Part shown: positions 59,901 through 64,000 of the stretch, one piece after another
Layout of the letters: each line of letters opens with the position of its first letter
Numbering within the stretch: position 1 is the first letter of the stretch
Origin: Plazaster borealis
Lineage: Eukaryota; Echinodermata; Asteroidea; Forcipulatida; Labidiasteridae
Direction: 5' to 3'
Length of the DNA: 64,000 bases
Assembly: GCA_021014325.1 (NCBI GenBank)
Contig: CM037467.1
Location: 13,417,273-13,481,272, forward strand
Notes under the pieces: model-generated
What the model saw: only the letters and a program-made list of their open reading frames with translations
Database searches by the model: none
Told to the model about the DNA's origin: nothing
Program-made: the position numbers and the translations under genes

Positions 59901-62616
59901 TGGTAAGAAGTACAGCAGCTTTGGATAGTATAATGTATTTTGAGAAACTTTCCACTTAGAAGTTCTGCTGTTTATGGAAAAATATATCACTTTTTATCCC
60001 CCAAAATTTGAATCTGAGAAGCGTTACTGACAGTAATGTTTCTCAGATTGTGTATTCCAATTGCAGATTTTTCTTCCTGCGTGGACATAACCGCTCCAGA
60101 TTTTCGGCAATATCTCAAAAATGCTACCACCTTTTTCACAGGTTGGTTTTATGGTACATATTTACAACTAAATAAAACATTATTTTCTTGCAACTTCGAT
60201 GACCAATTGAGCCCAAATTTTCACAATGCATGTTGGGATACACCAAGTGAGGACTGGTCTCTAACAATTACCAAAAGTATACCCTGCCTCTAAAGAAAGA
60301 AAAGAAAACCCAGATAATGTTAGGACTAATGTTATTAAAGTAAATAACTTGTGTATCCCTTATAATTTATTTTTATTTTTCAATAAACTTGTTTTTTTAA
60401 ACAACAAATGTGCAATTATCTAGGTAAACCATACAAAAAACAGTGGCTTCACTTCCAAAAATGTATTATAACAATTACTTAATGTTAGCAAGGTTAGGCC
60501 TAATGTTTGACTTTATTTAGCAAGGTTAGGCCTAATGTTTGACTTAATTTAGCAAGGTTAGGCCTGGCGTTAATATATATATATAACATTAAATAAAGCT
60601 CAGTAAAAATAAAATGTTATTGTTAAAAAATCAATGTTAGTGGTACAGTTTAGTTAGTGTTTAGATTAGTCCACTGCCACTGTCAGTGTCACTTTGTCAG
60701 TGTCACTTGTCACTGTCATGAAGCTGCCATCATTGGCATAAACCTACAGAATATGGGGCCAAAAGCTAAAATCAATATCAATCACGGAGAAACCCTGAAG
60801 GTATGAGAAACCAGGGCTCGATTTTTACACTTGACCGCAGGCCCGAGGCCAGTAGTTTGAGTGTCGGGCCAGTAAACTCATGAATGGACAAGTCCGGCGG
60901 TCTTGTAAGCATACCTTACTCTGTGTATATCCTGTTTAAATGTTGACTTTTGAGTCTGATAGAATACCATTCAATTGTATTTGGTAATGAAGTATTAATA
61001 CTCATAAAGACAAATGAGATAAATCTTCTCGTTCATGTCTTAGTACTTGTTCAAATAAAAACAGTTAAATGTACTTTAAGCTGTGTCAGGACGTTTTTTT
61101 GTCATGTTGATTCTGGTCTTGTAAAAGCAATTCTGGTCCAGTAAACATTTTGAGCAACAAGCCCTATGTTCTTATGGAGACTCCTATGGATGATTTGTCC
61201 GTCTGGTTGATTTCTTCACAAAGAGCTACATGTAAGAAAAGTAAGAGTGATCATCTTAAGAATAAGCACCCTTTACGGTATGCACCTTCTTATTCATAAT
61301 GTCGAGGGACAGGTTTTTATACTTCTTGCAGACAGCAACGCTCGAACTTCCCCCCACCTTCCAGATGCGTGCATGAAGTTCGAGCGCCAAGTCGCAGACG
61401 GCAACGCGTGTTAGAAGTAAATGAATCTGCCCCTTTTGTGATGGCACATATTTACCGTGAAGTAGCCCCAGAATTAAAGCCAATATGCTGGACTACCTCC
61501 ACTTCTTGGCCCTTCGCTCACATAGCATCAAAAGTGCTCTCCACAATAAGTGACAATGGGGGGGGGAAATATCAGTAAACTAAAAACGTGGCTTTCTAAT
61601 CAAAAAATCATCTCATAAACACATCGCTCTCGCTGCACTATTTTTTTTCTTTTATATGAATCTTTTCTGATCATAATATAAAAATTAAACCCAATCCAAT
61701 AAATTTGTTAGAAAAACCAAACCAAAAACCGACAGGACACTTTACACGGAGGTTGGTTTTAATAATCATACCCAAGTCACGTCATACGCGTATGACTTGA
61801 CTTGGGTACGAAGTGACTTGGGTACGAAGTGACTTTGATACGAAGTGACTTGGGTACGAAGTGACTTGGGTACGAGGTGACTTGGGTACGAAGTGACCGA
61901 CATTCGGTGGGCGTAGGGAGTGGAGGGGAGGTCCAGCGTATTGGCACTATTCATTGGGCTAACCCGTTACTGGATAGCACTCGCAGTCGCAGTGCCAGAC
62001 CAGCACTCAGCAGCTTGTTTGATTTGTTGTATTGCTATGCAAAGAGTAAAGACCCCCAATGATGTCACAACACAAACACACACTGACACTTGACAGTGAC
62101 ACTGACTTTGACAGTGACAACTCATTCAATTTTTTTCTCTAATAAGATAAGATGATACACTTGTTGTGAAACCATATAGAGAAAGGACCCACGAGTGAAA
62201 CCGAGTCCTCAGGTCAGGTTGACTTTTGTCAAATTCTTACTTTAAAAATAGTTAGAGTTAGACCATCATCCATGCCATGGACATGGTCATTACTCATTCA
62301 TACCATCATGACTATAGAGGAAGGAAATACATTGTTATTGTTAGATAGACATTGTTTTGTTAGACAATGGTTGTTGTCGTTGAGCAACAACGATACCATC
62401 CCCATATAACGATACTCAGTCAAATTGTTGACTAAGAAGACATGTCGACTTGCATTAACATTCATATTGTGCGAGTGTGTGTACACTTTTTAGTGGAAGG
62501 ACTGTCTGTGTGCGTGAAGTGAAAATCATGGCAATGCGTTACTCTGTGTTAATTATCACATACACAACTCACCTTGGGGTTGGAGCAGGACCCTCTGTCG
62601 ACGCATTTTCCTCCAT
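33296..62616 (-). CDS. CATIP: Ciliogenesis-associated TTC17-interacting protein, complete 10-exon gene
   Basis: The coding sequence is complement(join(33296..33550, 36134..36299, 37106..37230, 37608..37711, 37959..38010, 38402..38488, 39132..39187, 45037..45222, 58952..59025, 62573..62616)), 1149 nt for 382 aa. All nine introns are GT-AG and the reading phase agrees at each junction. The protein is collinear with vertebrate CATIP as I remember it. Shared landmarks are a SIFFTDALVTTSDAGKELGEF-like block near residue 45, GFISEGSNLILERLM near 163, SLDGHLTSRVQVGSP near 240, WEEDMQLYSKFLDRK at 284-298, and a C-terminal RIIa-like helix pair at about 313-345. In vertebrates CATIP binds TTC17, supports actin polymerisation and is needed for cilium formation. 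An in-frame TAG at 62626-62628, just upstream of the ATG, supports the start. I see no signal peptide or membrane segment. I did not see a canonical poly(A) signal just downstream of the stop. Identity is highly confident; transcript ends are unknown. Confidence 0.95.
33545..33646 (-). repeat. 51-bp tandem duplication carrying the last CATIP splice acceptor
   Basis: The two units, 33545-33595 and 33596-33646, differ at only 3 of 51 positions. On the minus strand each contains a pyrimidine-rich CTTCAG acceptor followed by GAGGAG. The downstream copy is used by exon 10. Reading from the upstream copy gives EEFDNLL and a stop, so it would remove the RIIa-like C-terminus. Confidence 0.9.
33661..33872. 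mobile_element. Family D foldback (intron 9 of CATIP)
   Basis: The arms from AGTAGAAAGTAACT (33694) to AGTTACTTTCTACT (33872) are inverted copies. Both contain the GAGCGTTGGCTCTGAAAAGA motif on opposite strands around GTCTCGACGTTTC. An outer block TAAGTGATGTTTGAAGCTTT is shared with the 7.6-kb copy. Confidence 0.8.
34034..34368 (+). mobile_element. Family C copy interrupted by a nested MITE
   Basis: The left part AGGCCTGGAATAACATAAAG and the right part ATGGCCTTGCCCTCTCAAAG are separated by the element at 34067-34242. Removing it restores the usual family C order. Confidence 0.75.
34067..34242. mobile_element. TA-flanked MITE nested in family C
   Basis: TAGACCTTTATCATG at the left is inverted exactly at the right (CATGATAAAGGTCTA), with CCATCTTGG / CAAGATGG next to it. 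The TA dinucleotide at each border would fit a Tc1/mariner-type target duplication. 176 bp, no coding frame. Confidence 0.75.
34622..34763. mobile_element. TAGACC-type MITE (intron 9 of CATIP)
   Basis: The left end GGACCTTATGCATG and right end TATGCATAAGGTCTA are inverted repeats. About 142 bp. It shares the TAGACCTT start with the nested element at 34.07 kb and with 36.5 kb. Confidence 0.65.
35311..35546. mobile_element. Family D foldback (intron 9 of CATIP)
   Basis: Arms GATGATAGGAAGTAA at the left and TTCATTCCTATCATC at the right, each with the TCTTTTGGGAGGAGTGTTGG motif on opposite strands. The central TTTTTGAACAGTATTACTCT corresponds to the CGAACAGTATACTCTGC block. Confidence 0.8.
35878..35943 (+). 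repeat. (GCTT)n then (TGAT)n microsatellites
   Basis: About four GCTT units, a short AATTAGT bridge, then ten or more TGAT units in CATIP intron 9. Confidence 0.95.
36134..36299 (-). CDS. CATIP: CATIP exon 9 (residues 243-298)
   Basis: The acceptor is CATCAG and the donor GTATGA. It encodes HLTSRVQVGSPVTMRLLQLP, then a linker, and PRKPLNWEEDMQLYSKFLDR plus K. The HL.sRvQVGSP and WEEDMqLYSKFLDRK motifs are near-identical to human CATIP and are the strongest identifiers of the gene. Confidence 0.95.
36399..36465. repeat. Perfect 19-bp inverted repeat with 29-base loop
   Basis: GTCATTTTGGGTGTCAAAA (36399-36417) is exactly inverted at 36447-36465. The hairpin starts 100 bp upstream of CATIP exon 9, close to where a branch point would lie. 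Confidence 0.9.
36508..36637. mobile_element. TAGACC-type MITE, short (intron 8 of CATIP)
   Basis: TAGATCCCCCTTGCATAATG at the left is inverted imperfectly at the right, ending GACGTCATATGCAATGGG. Its last bases run into the family A copy that follows. Confidence 0.6.
36632..36993 (+). mobile_element. Family A foldback MITE
   Basis: A degraded left end is followed by the family blocks, including CTTACTTGGTAAGGAACACT and GAAACGACTCCCTCTGAAGT, and the right end GACAATTACCAAAAG...CTTTAA. The central hairpin (36796-36829) is of the CTGAGAAAGGCTTCA type, as in the 8.4-kb copy. Confidence 0.75.
37106..37230 (-). CDS. CATIP: CATIP exon 8 (residues 202-242)
   Basis: The acceptor is CTTCCAG and the donor GTGAGC. 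The correct frame reads KPLEQRPQKVGEEEITVTGI, then ERTIQSSSDLPTTWQTYFSL and D; a longer open frame over the same bases is a shadow. TWQTYFSLDG aligns with the human MSCQYYLLSDG, which fixes the frame. Confidence 0.92.
37608..37711 (-). CDS. CATIP: CATIP exon 7 (residues 167-201)
   Basis: The acceptor is TTCCTAG and the donor GTAAGA. It encodes GSNLILERLMVKKGIPDN followed by MEFLSFDSEANLCRATY, matching NLVLLRVMAWRRMVPSN and ARFLTLDTEGKLCYLTY of human CATIP. Confidence 0.93.
37959..38010 (-). CDS. CATIP: CATIP exon 6 (residues 150-166)
   Basis: This 52-nt exon has a GTACAG acceptor and a GTATGA donor. It encodes RTALSFSLDSMAGFISE and ends in a split Gly codon completed by exon 7. GFISE is identical to the human residues at the same place. 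Confidence 0.9.
38402..38488 (-). CDS. CATIP: CATIP exon 5 (residues 121-149)
   Basis: This exon is 87 nt, in phase 0 at both ends, with a CCAACAG acceptor and a GTAAGT donor. It encodes LEDNHLDKKTFLRLQDGQYV followed by VNKVITQGD, matching the family segment that ends in a short basic and acidic stretch. Confidence 0.9.
38692..38853. mobile_element. 162-bp near-perfect palindrome (foldback MITE)
   Basis: GGGGTCGATTTCACAAAACT at the left is matched inverted at the right end, and the arms continue through CTAACTTAGGACTAGTCCTA to a centre at about 38772. Inside each arm AGGACTAGTC(C/T)TA is itself palindromic and repeated. It lies in CATIP intron 4, between exons 5 and 4. Confidence 0.85.
39132..39187 (-). 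CDS. CATIP: CATIP exon 4 (residues 102-120)
   Basis: This 56-nt exon has a TTTACAG acceptor and a GTATGT donor. It encodes AYVSKNLQTLEHQHHEYVK (the first codon is split), which aligns with LGYLSEKLELMEQHSQDFIK in the human protein. It is too short for ORF finders and was found by extending the gene model. Confidence 0.9.
39326..39567. mobile_element. Family B variant, GC-rich core (intron 3 of CATIP)
   Basis: CCCCAATTTCATGGCTCTGC at the left and GCAGAGCCATGAAATTGGGC at the right. The interior is richer in CpG than the other copies and repeats the motif TTCTTTGCTTAC / GTAAGC. Confidence 0.8.
40064..40439 (+). mobile_element. Family A foldback MITE (intron 3 of CATIP)
   Basis: 376 bp, with TTAAAGGCACTGTACACGTT at the left inverted at the right as CGTGTTCAGTGCCTTTAA. 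The central hairpin 40228-40257 reads ACTCCTTGCAAGAAGT with two mismatched pairs. Confidence 0.85.
41688..41886 (+). mobile_element. Family E 3' fragment (intron 3 of CATIP)
   Basis: The right half only: GAGATAAATCTTCTCTAATA, TTGATTCCGGTCTTGTAACA, CTACAAGCCCTGCAGTCTTG and AAATTCGAGCC. The left half is missing. Confidence 0.65.
43231..43466. mobile_element. Family B variant with NRF1-type palindrome (intron 3 of CATIP)
   Basis: GGGCCCAATTTCATGG at the left and CAGAGCCATGAAATTGGGCC at the right. TGCGCATGCGCA at 43330-43341 is a perfect palindrome equal to the NRF1 consensus. Otherwise it is a sister of the copy at 39.3 kb. Confidence 0.8.
43660..43730 (+). mobile_element. Partial copy of the GTGGCTATGGCT foldback
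   Basis: Shares GTGGCTTGATC, GTGACCAAACGTTGAAGCAT with the element at 55.4 kb; the right arm is absent. Confidence 0.55.
45037..45222 (-). CDS. CATIP: CATIP exon 3 (residues 40-101)
   Basis: This is the longest internal exon (186 nt), with an AACAG acceptor and a GTAAAG donor. It encodes PDDLQSIFFTDALVTTSD, then a hydrophilic GKELGEFSVSVELA stretch and CLLIHANSHGALDNVPMG, matching the EELQMLFFSETLAMVSDTG and CLFVHASSRGFLDKMLCG blocks of human CATIP. It lies 13.7 kb from exon 2 and 5.8 kb from exon 4. Confidence 0.93.
45443..45580 (-). mobile_element. Family F single arm (intron 2 of CATIP)
   Basis: GGGGGCATTCTAGACC, GAAACGAGGTCCTCAAAATG and TACTGTGCAATCTGGGGGCA match the right arm at 19.0 kb. 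It ends near a C11A22 tract. Confidence 0.6.
45586..45618 (+). repeat. C11-A22 tract
   Basis: Eleven C followed by 22 A. Several other C7-C12 runs occur in intron 2 (near 44.85, 46.06, 46.21, 47.66, 53.55 and 53.66 kb). Confidence 0.9.
48420..48806 (+). mobile_element. Family A foldback MITE (intron 2 of CATIP)
   Basis: 387 bp, with TTAAAGGCAGTGGACACTAT at the left and AGTGTCCACTGTCTTTAA at the right. The central hairpin 48582-48623 has perfect 17-bp arms, TTGATTTCGAGACCTCA and complement, around an 8-base loop. Confidence 0.85.
48845..49005 (+). mobile_element. Family C copy, partial ends
   Basis: Contains CTGATCATTGCCTTGGTGCC and CTCTTAGAGGTGCCCATTAC, shared with the copies at 19.3 and 53.3 kb. 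The ends are degraded. Confidence 0.6.
49213..49598 (+). mobile_element. Family E element (intron 2 of CATIP)
   Basis: Starts CAGGGCTTGAATTTTACACT and ends with AAATTCGAGGC, a short inverted end. It contains GGCCCGAGGCCAGTGATTTC, AGAGATAAATCTTCTCTTAG and TGATTCTGGTCTTGTAAATA. Confidence 0.7.
52181..52630 (+). repeat. 25-bp minisatellite, 18 exact-length copies
   Basis: The unit starts GGCCTTGTTTAGTT and ends GGGGTTACT. All 18 copies are 25 bp long. They differ almost only at one base, GTTG or GTTA, in the order GGAAAGAAAGAGAAGAAG, and one copy has GGGA for GGGG. A decayed nineteenth unit follows. It lies in CATIP intron 2. Confidence 0.97.
53304..53475 (+). mobile_element. Family C copy, CAGGCCTGATGC subtype
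   Basis: CAGGCCTGATACTTCAATG at the left, then CTAATCATTGCCTTAGTGCC and ACCTAGAGGTGCCCTGTACC. The right end is degraded. Confidence 0.65.
55391..55489. mobile_element. Short foldback with GTGGCTATGGCT arms (intron 2 of CATIP)
   Basis: The left arm GACTGTGGCTATGGCT is inverted at the right as GCAGCCATAACCACAGCC. A partial copy with GTGGCTGTGGCTTGATCACG and CGTTGAAGCATAG lies at 43660-43730. Confidence 0.65.
56170..56190 (+). repeat. (TC)n microsatellite
   Basis: About eight TC units in CATIP intron 2. Confidence 0.85.
56347..56727 (-). mobile_element. Family A foldback MITE (intron 2 of CATIP)
   Basis: 381 bp, with TTAAAGGCATCGTACACGTT at the left inverted at the right. The centre is a perfect 30-bp loopless palindrome at 56534-56563 containing AACTTCTTGCAAGAAGTT. 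Confidence 0.85.
57297..57311 (+). repeat. G15 homopolymer
   Basis: Fifteen consecutive G in CATIP intron 2. It accounts for a proline run in a spurious minus-strand reading frame. Confidence 0.9.
58266..58318 (+). other. Exon-like segment inside CATIP intron 2, opposite strand
   Basis: A strong pyrimidine tract and CCCACAG precede it and GTAAAT follows. In one frame it reads KKLTFCIQVAPIKEYWR. The same bases contain ATCAAAGA (TCF/LEF type). No partner exon was found on the plus strand, so a non-coding element is at least as likely. Confidence 0.15.
58952..59025 (-). CDS. CATIP: CATIP exon 2 (residues 15-39)
   Basis: A TTTCACAG-type acceptor precedes the exon and a GTAAGT donor follows it. 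It encodes GDAIIPNAVPPPASQDALTY followed by LNSVS, and joins exon 1 through a split Ser codon and exon 3 through a split Thr codon. The residues ALTYLNSV align with the AIDFLSSL stretch of the human protein. Confidence 0.88.
59083..59385 (+). mobile_element. MITE related to family A
   Basis: Ends TTTAAAGGTAGGGTCATGGA and TCTATGACCCTACCTTCAAA are inverted repeats. Internal CACCAAGTAAGTTTTTAT resembles family A but most of the interior differs. It starts just upstream of CATIP exon 2, 57 bp from the splice acceptor. Confidence 0.7.
59841..60294 (+). mobile_element. Family A foldback MITE, long variant (intron 1 of CATIP)
   Basis: 454 bp, with TTAAAGGGTCTGTATACGTT at the left. The central hairpin at 60011-60049 has AATCTGAGAAGCGTTACTG arms, and extra sequence (TTCTTCCTGCGTGGACATAA) follows it before the shared right half. 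Confidence 0.8.
60487..60570 (+). repeat. 32-bp tandem repeat, about 2.6 copies
   Basis: Copies start AGCAAGGTTAGGCCT at 60487, 60519 and 60551. The units contain AATGTTTGACTT and are almost identical. Confidence 0.9.
60812..61180 (+). mobile_element. Family E element (intron 1 of CATIP)
   Basis: CAGGGCTCGATTTTTACACT at the left, then AGGCCCGAGGCCAGTAGTTT, TGAGATAAATCTTCTCGTTC, and TTGATTCTGGTCTTGTAAAA near the right end. Confidence 0.7.
61771..61894 (+). repeat. 36-bp palindrome followed by a six-copy 16-bp minisatellite
   Basis: CCCAAGTCACGTCATACGCG and its near complement form a palindrome at 61771-61806. Six units of GACTTGGGTACGAAGT follow at 61799-61894 (96 bp exactly), the first overlapping the palindrome's right arm. 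It lies in CATIP intron 1, about 680 bp from exon 1. Confidence 0.92.
62573..62616 (-). CDS. CATIP: CATIP exon 1 (start codon, residues 1-14 and part of 15)
   Basis: The exon reads MEENASTEGPAPTP and ends with AG of a split serine codon before a GTGAGT donor. An in-frame TAG lies 12 nt upstream of the ATG and there is no intervening ATG. The N-terminus is short, acidic and proline-rich, which is the least conserved part of the family. Confidence 0.85.
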
Positions 62617-62830
62617 TTTTAAATCCTATTTATTAAAAAGACTAAGCACAAGAGTATAACCAGCAGTAACCAGGTCTATCGTGAGTTGCAGCTTGAAGAA
62701 CAGACGAGCAACTGTGTAGTTTCCACGGCCCAAGTCCACACTAAATAACGTGAAAACACACGGCAGCAGAACGTAGCAATCTCGAGATTGCAGGAGGAGA
62801 GCAACCGCGCTAGAAGTGTAGGCTAGGTCA
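62617..62830 (-). promoter_or_regulatory. CATIP 5' leader and presumed promoter
   Basis: This is the repeat-free sequence directly upstream of the CATIP ATG. It holds an in-frame TAG (62626-62628) and a perfect 16-bp palindrome GCAATCTCGAGATTGC at 62776-62791. It has more CpG than its surroundings. Vertebrate cilium genes often use RFX X-boxes, but I found no convincing full X-box here. The transcription start is not known. Confidence 0.4.
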
Positions 62831-63270
62831 CTATGGAATTATGTAAATGAGAATGTTTCATTCTAGTGAATGTAGGGAATTACTTCGCAGATGGGTTAAT
62901 ATAAAACTCCCAAGTGTTCTCAAATGACACTTACAAATATTATTTTTGGTATGAGCTGGTAATTTATAACTGATTTTAATTTTAAAATGTTTTATTACCT
63001 TTTAATGTGAAAATGTGTCGGAATAAAGTACGTATAATTTTAATTTCCCCTTTAATTAAATGGAAGTATCCAACACAAGTGACCGAGTGACCAAGTTAAA
63101 AGACTAATATCAAGTACAAAATGGTGTAAAATACGAATAATCAGCTATTTAAATCATCCAAATTACACTTTACCACAACATCATAATTCAACAGCTCATT
63201 ATATGGTTAAGTTTTAATTTGTTTATTGTCATTTAATTTATAAATACACTTTCTTCACCCTCACTCGTGC
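62831..63270. other. Spacer between CATIP and tRNA-Thr
   Basis: AT-rich, no repeat family and no coding exon. Confidence 0.6.
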
Positions 63271-63344
63271 GGCGCCATGGCTTAGTTGGTTAAAGCGCCT
63301 GTCTAGTAAACAGGAGATCCCCGGTTCGACTCCGGGTGGTGCCT
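63271..63344 (+). tRNA. tRNA-Thr (anticodon AGT)
   Basis: This is a 74-nt cloverleaf without an intron. The acceptor stem GGCGCCA pairs with TGGTGCC (one G-U). The A box is TGGCTTAGTTGG and the B box GGTTCGACTCC. The anticodon stem CCTGT/ACAGG closes the loop CTAGTAA, so the anticodon is AGT (inosine-modified in the cell) for threonine ACN codons. A T-run begins at once after the gene and would end RNA polymerase III transcription. It closely resembles the vertebrate tRNA-Thr-AGT that I remember, and nothing suggests a pseudogene. Confidence 0.95.
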
Positions 63345-63349
63345 TTTTT
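63344..63349 (+). terminator. Pol III T-run terminator of tRNA-Thr
   Basis: A run of six T starts at the last base of the tRNA gene, the usual RNA polymerase III stop. It merges with a TTTTA-type simple repeat. Confidence 0.8.
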
Positions 63350-63375
63350 ATTTTATTTTATTTTTATTTTATTTT
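63344..63375 (+). repeat. (TTTTA)n simple repeat next to the tRNA
   Basis: About six copies of a T4-5A unit directly follow the tRNA gene. Confidence 0.8.
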
Positions 63376-63943
63376 AAAGACGAACTTAAGTTGTTACAAT
63401 GTATAAATATTAAATAATTGAATACTGGGTGCATTTAAAATAACTTCTTTTCCTTTTTCACTCTGAATTGATTAAATTAAAATTTCATAATTGTAATCTA
63501 TTTCATGCACTGCTCATATCAAAATGAAGTTTCAAGAGAATTGTGAGCTTTTTAAACAGAAATTCATAATCCAAACAAAGACAATTCATTTCATAAGCAA
63601 CTGTACTACATGGCTCAAATTTATTTCTGTTTTGAAATACAATTATTTTCCAAAAGTCTAGAATGTATTTGTAGGAAAAATAATTTGAAGACAACATCAT
63701 TTTTTTAAACTAGCAAACTGAGTGTACATATTTACACTTTTAATACAAAAGAACTGTATTTATTTAGGAAAATCAGAACAAATATCCATACATTTTTTAC
63801 TGTTCCTGCCACTAGGTGGTGGTCCGGAAAGGAAATGTATCATTTACAAGTCTACCACAATCGAAAAACCTGGTATTTACAGATATGAAAATGGTTAAAA
63901 TTTATCTAACACCACCAAGATTTTCTTTGAAAAAAAAAATTGC

Positions 63944-64000
63944 AGGACTGGAATTACATGGTCATGGTCTCTGTTGCCCTGGTCTTGGCCTTGGTGCCCT
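63944..64000 (+). mobile_element. Family C copy cut by the window edge
   Basis: Begins AGGACTGGAATTACATGG and continues through CTCTGTTGCCCTGGTCTTGG, the first 57 bp of a family C element; the rest is outside the window. Confidence 0.7.

Larger units (their letters stand above)
59026..62572 (-). other. CATIP intron 1
   Basis: This 3.5-kb intron holds a divergent family A element (59083-59385), a full family A copy (59841-60294), a 32-bp tandem repeat (60487-60570), a family E copy (60812-61180) and the 16-bp minisatellite with its palindrome (61771-61894). Sequences rich in CACTGTCAGTGTC at 60670-60722 and its inverse at 62078-62122 form a loose inverted pair. I see no further exon. Confidence 0.75.

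Noticed and set aside
62617..62830. RFX X-box in the CATIP promoter
   Set aside because: Only half-site-like GTTGC and GGTTAC stretches are present; no full inverted motif could be identified.

Overview
This is animal nuclear DNA. It is AT-rich and intron-rich, with all ten exons of one gene bounded by GT-AG splice sites. It is dense in short inverted-repeat (foldback or MITE-like) elements and homopolymer tracts, and none of the bacterial-style ORFs is a real gene. The protein and the repeat families suggest a marine invertebrate deuterostome, most likely an echinoderm such as a sea star. That placement is an inference from recognised repeat style and protein similarity, not from a search.

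Only one protein-coding gene can be supported, but it can be rebuilt completely. CATIP (ciliogenesis-associated TTC17-interacting protein) lies on the minus strand from 62616 down to 33296. It has ten coding exons (44, 74, 186, 56, 87, 52, 104, 125, 166 and 255 nt; 1149 nt, 382 aa plus stop). Exon phases agree at every junction. The conceptual protein is collinear with vertebrate CATIP, which I recall as about 387 aa. The last seven exons are clustered in 33.3-39.2 kb. Introns 1-3 are long (3.5, 13.7 and 5.8 kb) and full of repeats. A tRNA-Thr(AGU) gene lies 0.65 kb upstream of the CATIP start, on the plus strand.

The left half (1-33.3 kb) has no gene I can recognise. It reads as a long intergenic stretch in which mobile-element debris alternates with repeat-free blocks. 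Some of these blocks (about 6.47-6.78, 9.69-10.2, 12.4-13.6, 20.6-20.95, 23.1-23.35, 24.56-25.05, 25.83-26.22 and 27.43-27.9 kb) look like promoters, 5' exons or enhancers by base composition and motif content. This is not provable from one sequence.

The repeats fall into recurring families, named here by their ends: A (TTAAAGGCA ends, about 300-450 bp, with a swapped central hairpin), B (GGGCCCAATTTCAT ends, about 195-240 bp), C (CAGGCCTGGAATT or CAGGCCTGATGC ends, about 170 bp), D (a GTTGGCTCTGAAAAGAG foldback), E (CAGGGCTCGAATTTT ends) and F (a foldback with long arms). There are also a Harbinger-like MITE with a perfect 33-bp terminal repeat, two almost fully palindromic elements, and several minisatellites, including an 18-copy 25-bp array and a 6-copy 16-bp array grown from a palindrome. 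Nested insertions (A in B; a TA-flanked MITE in C) give relative ages.

The points most worth a second look are three. A 51-bp tandem duplication has copied the last CATIP splice acceptor. Family A keeps its outer arms while carrying different perfect hairpins in the centre. One family B copy inside CATIP intron 3 carries a perfect NRF1-type palindrome.
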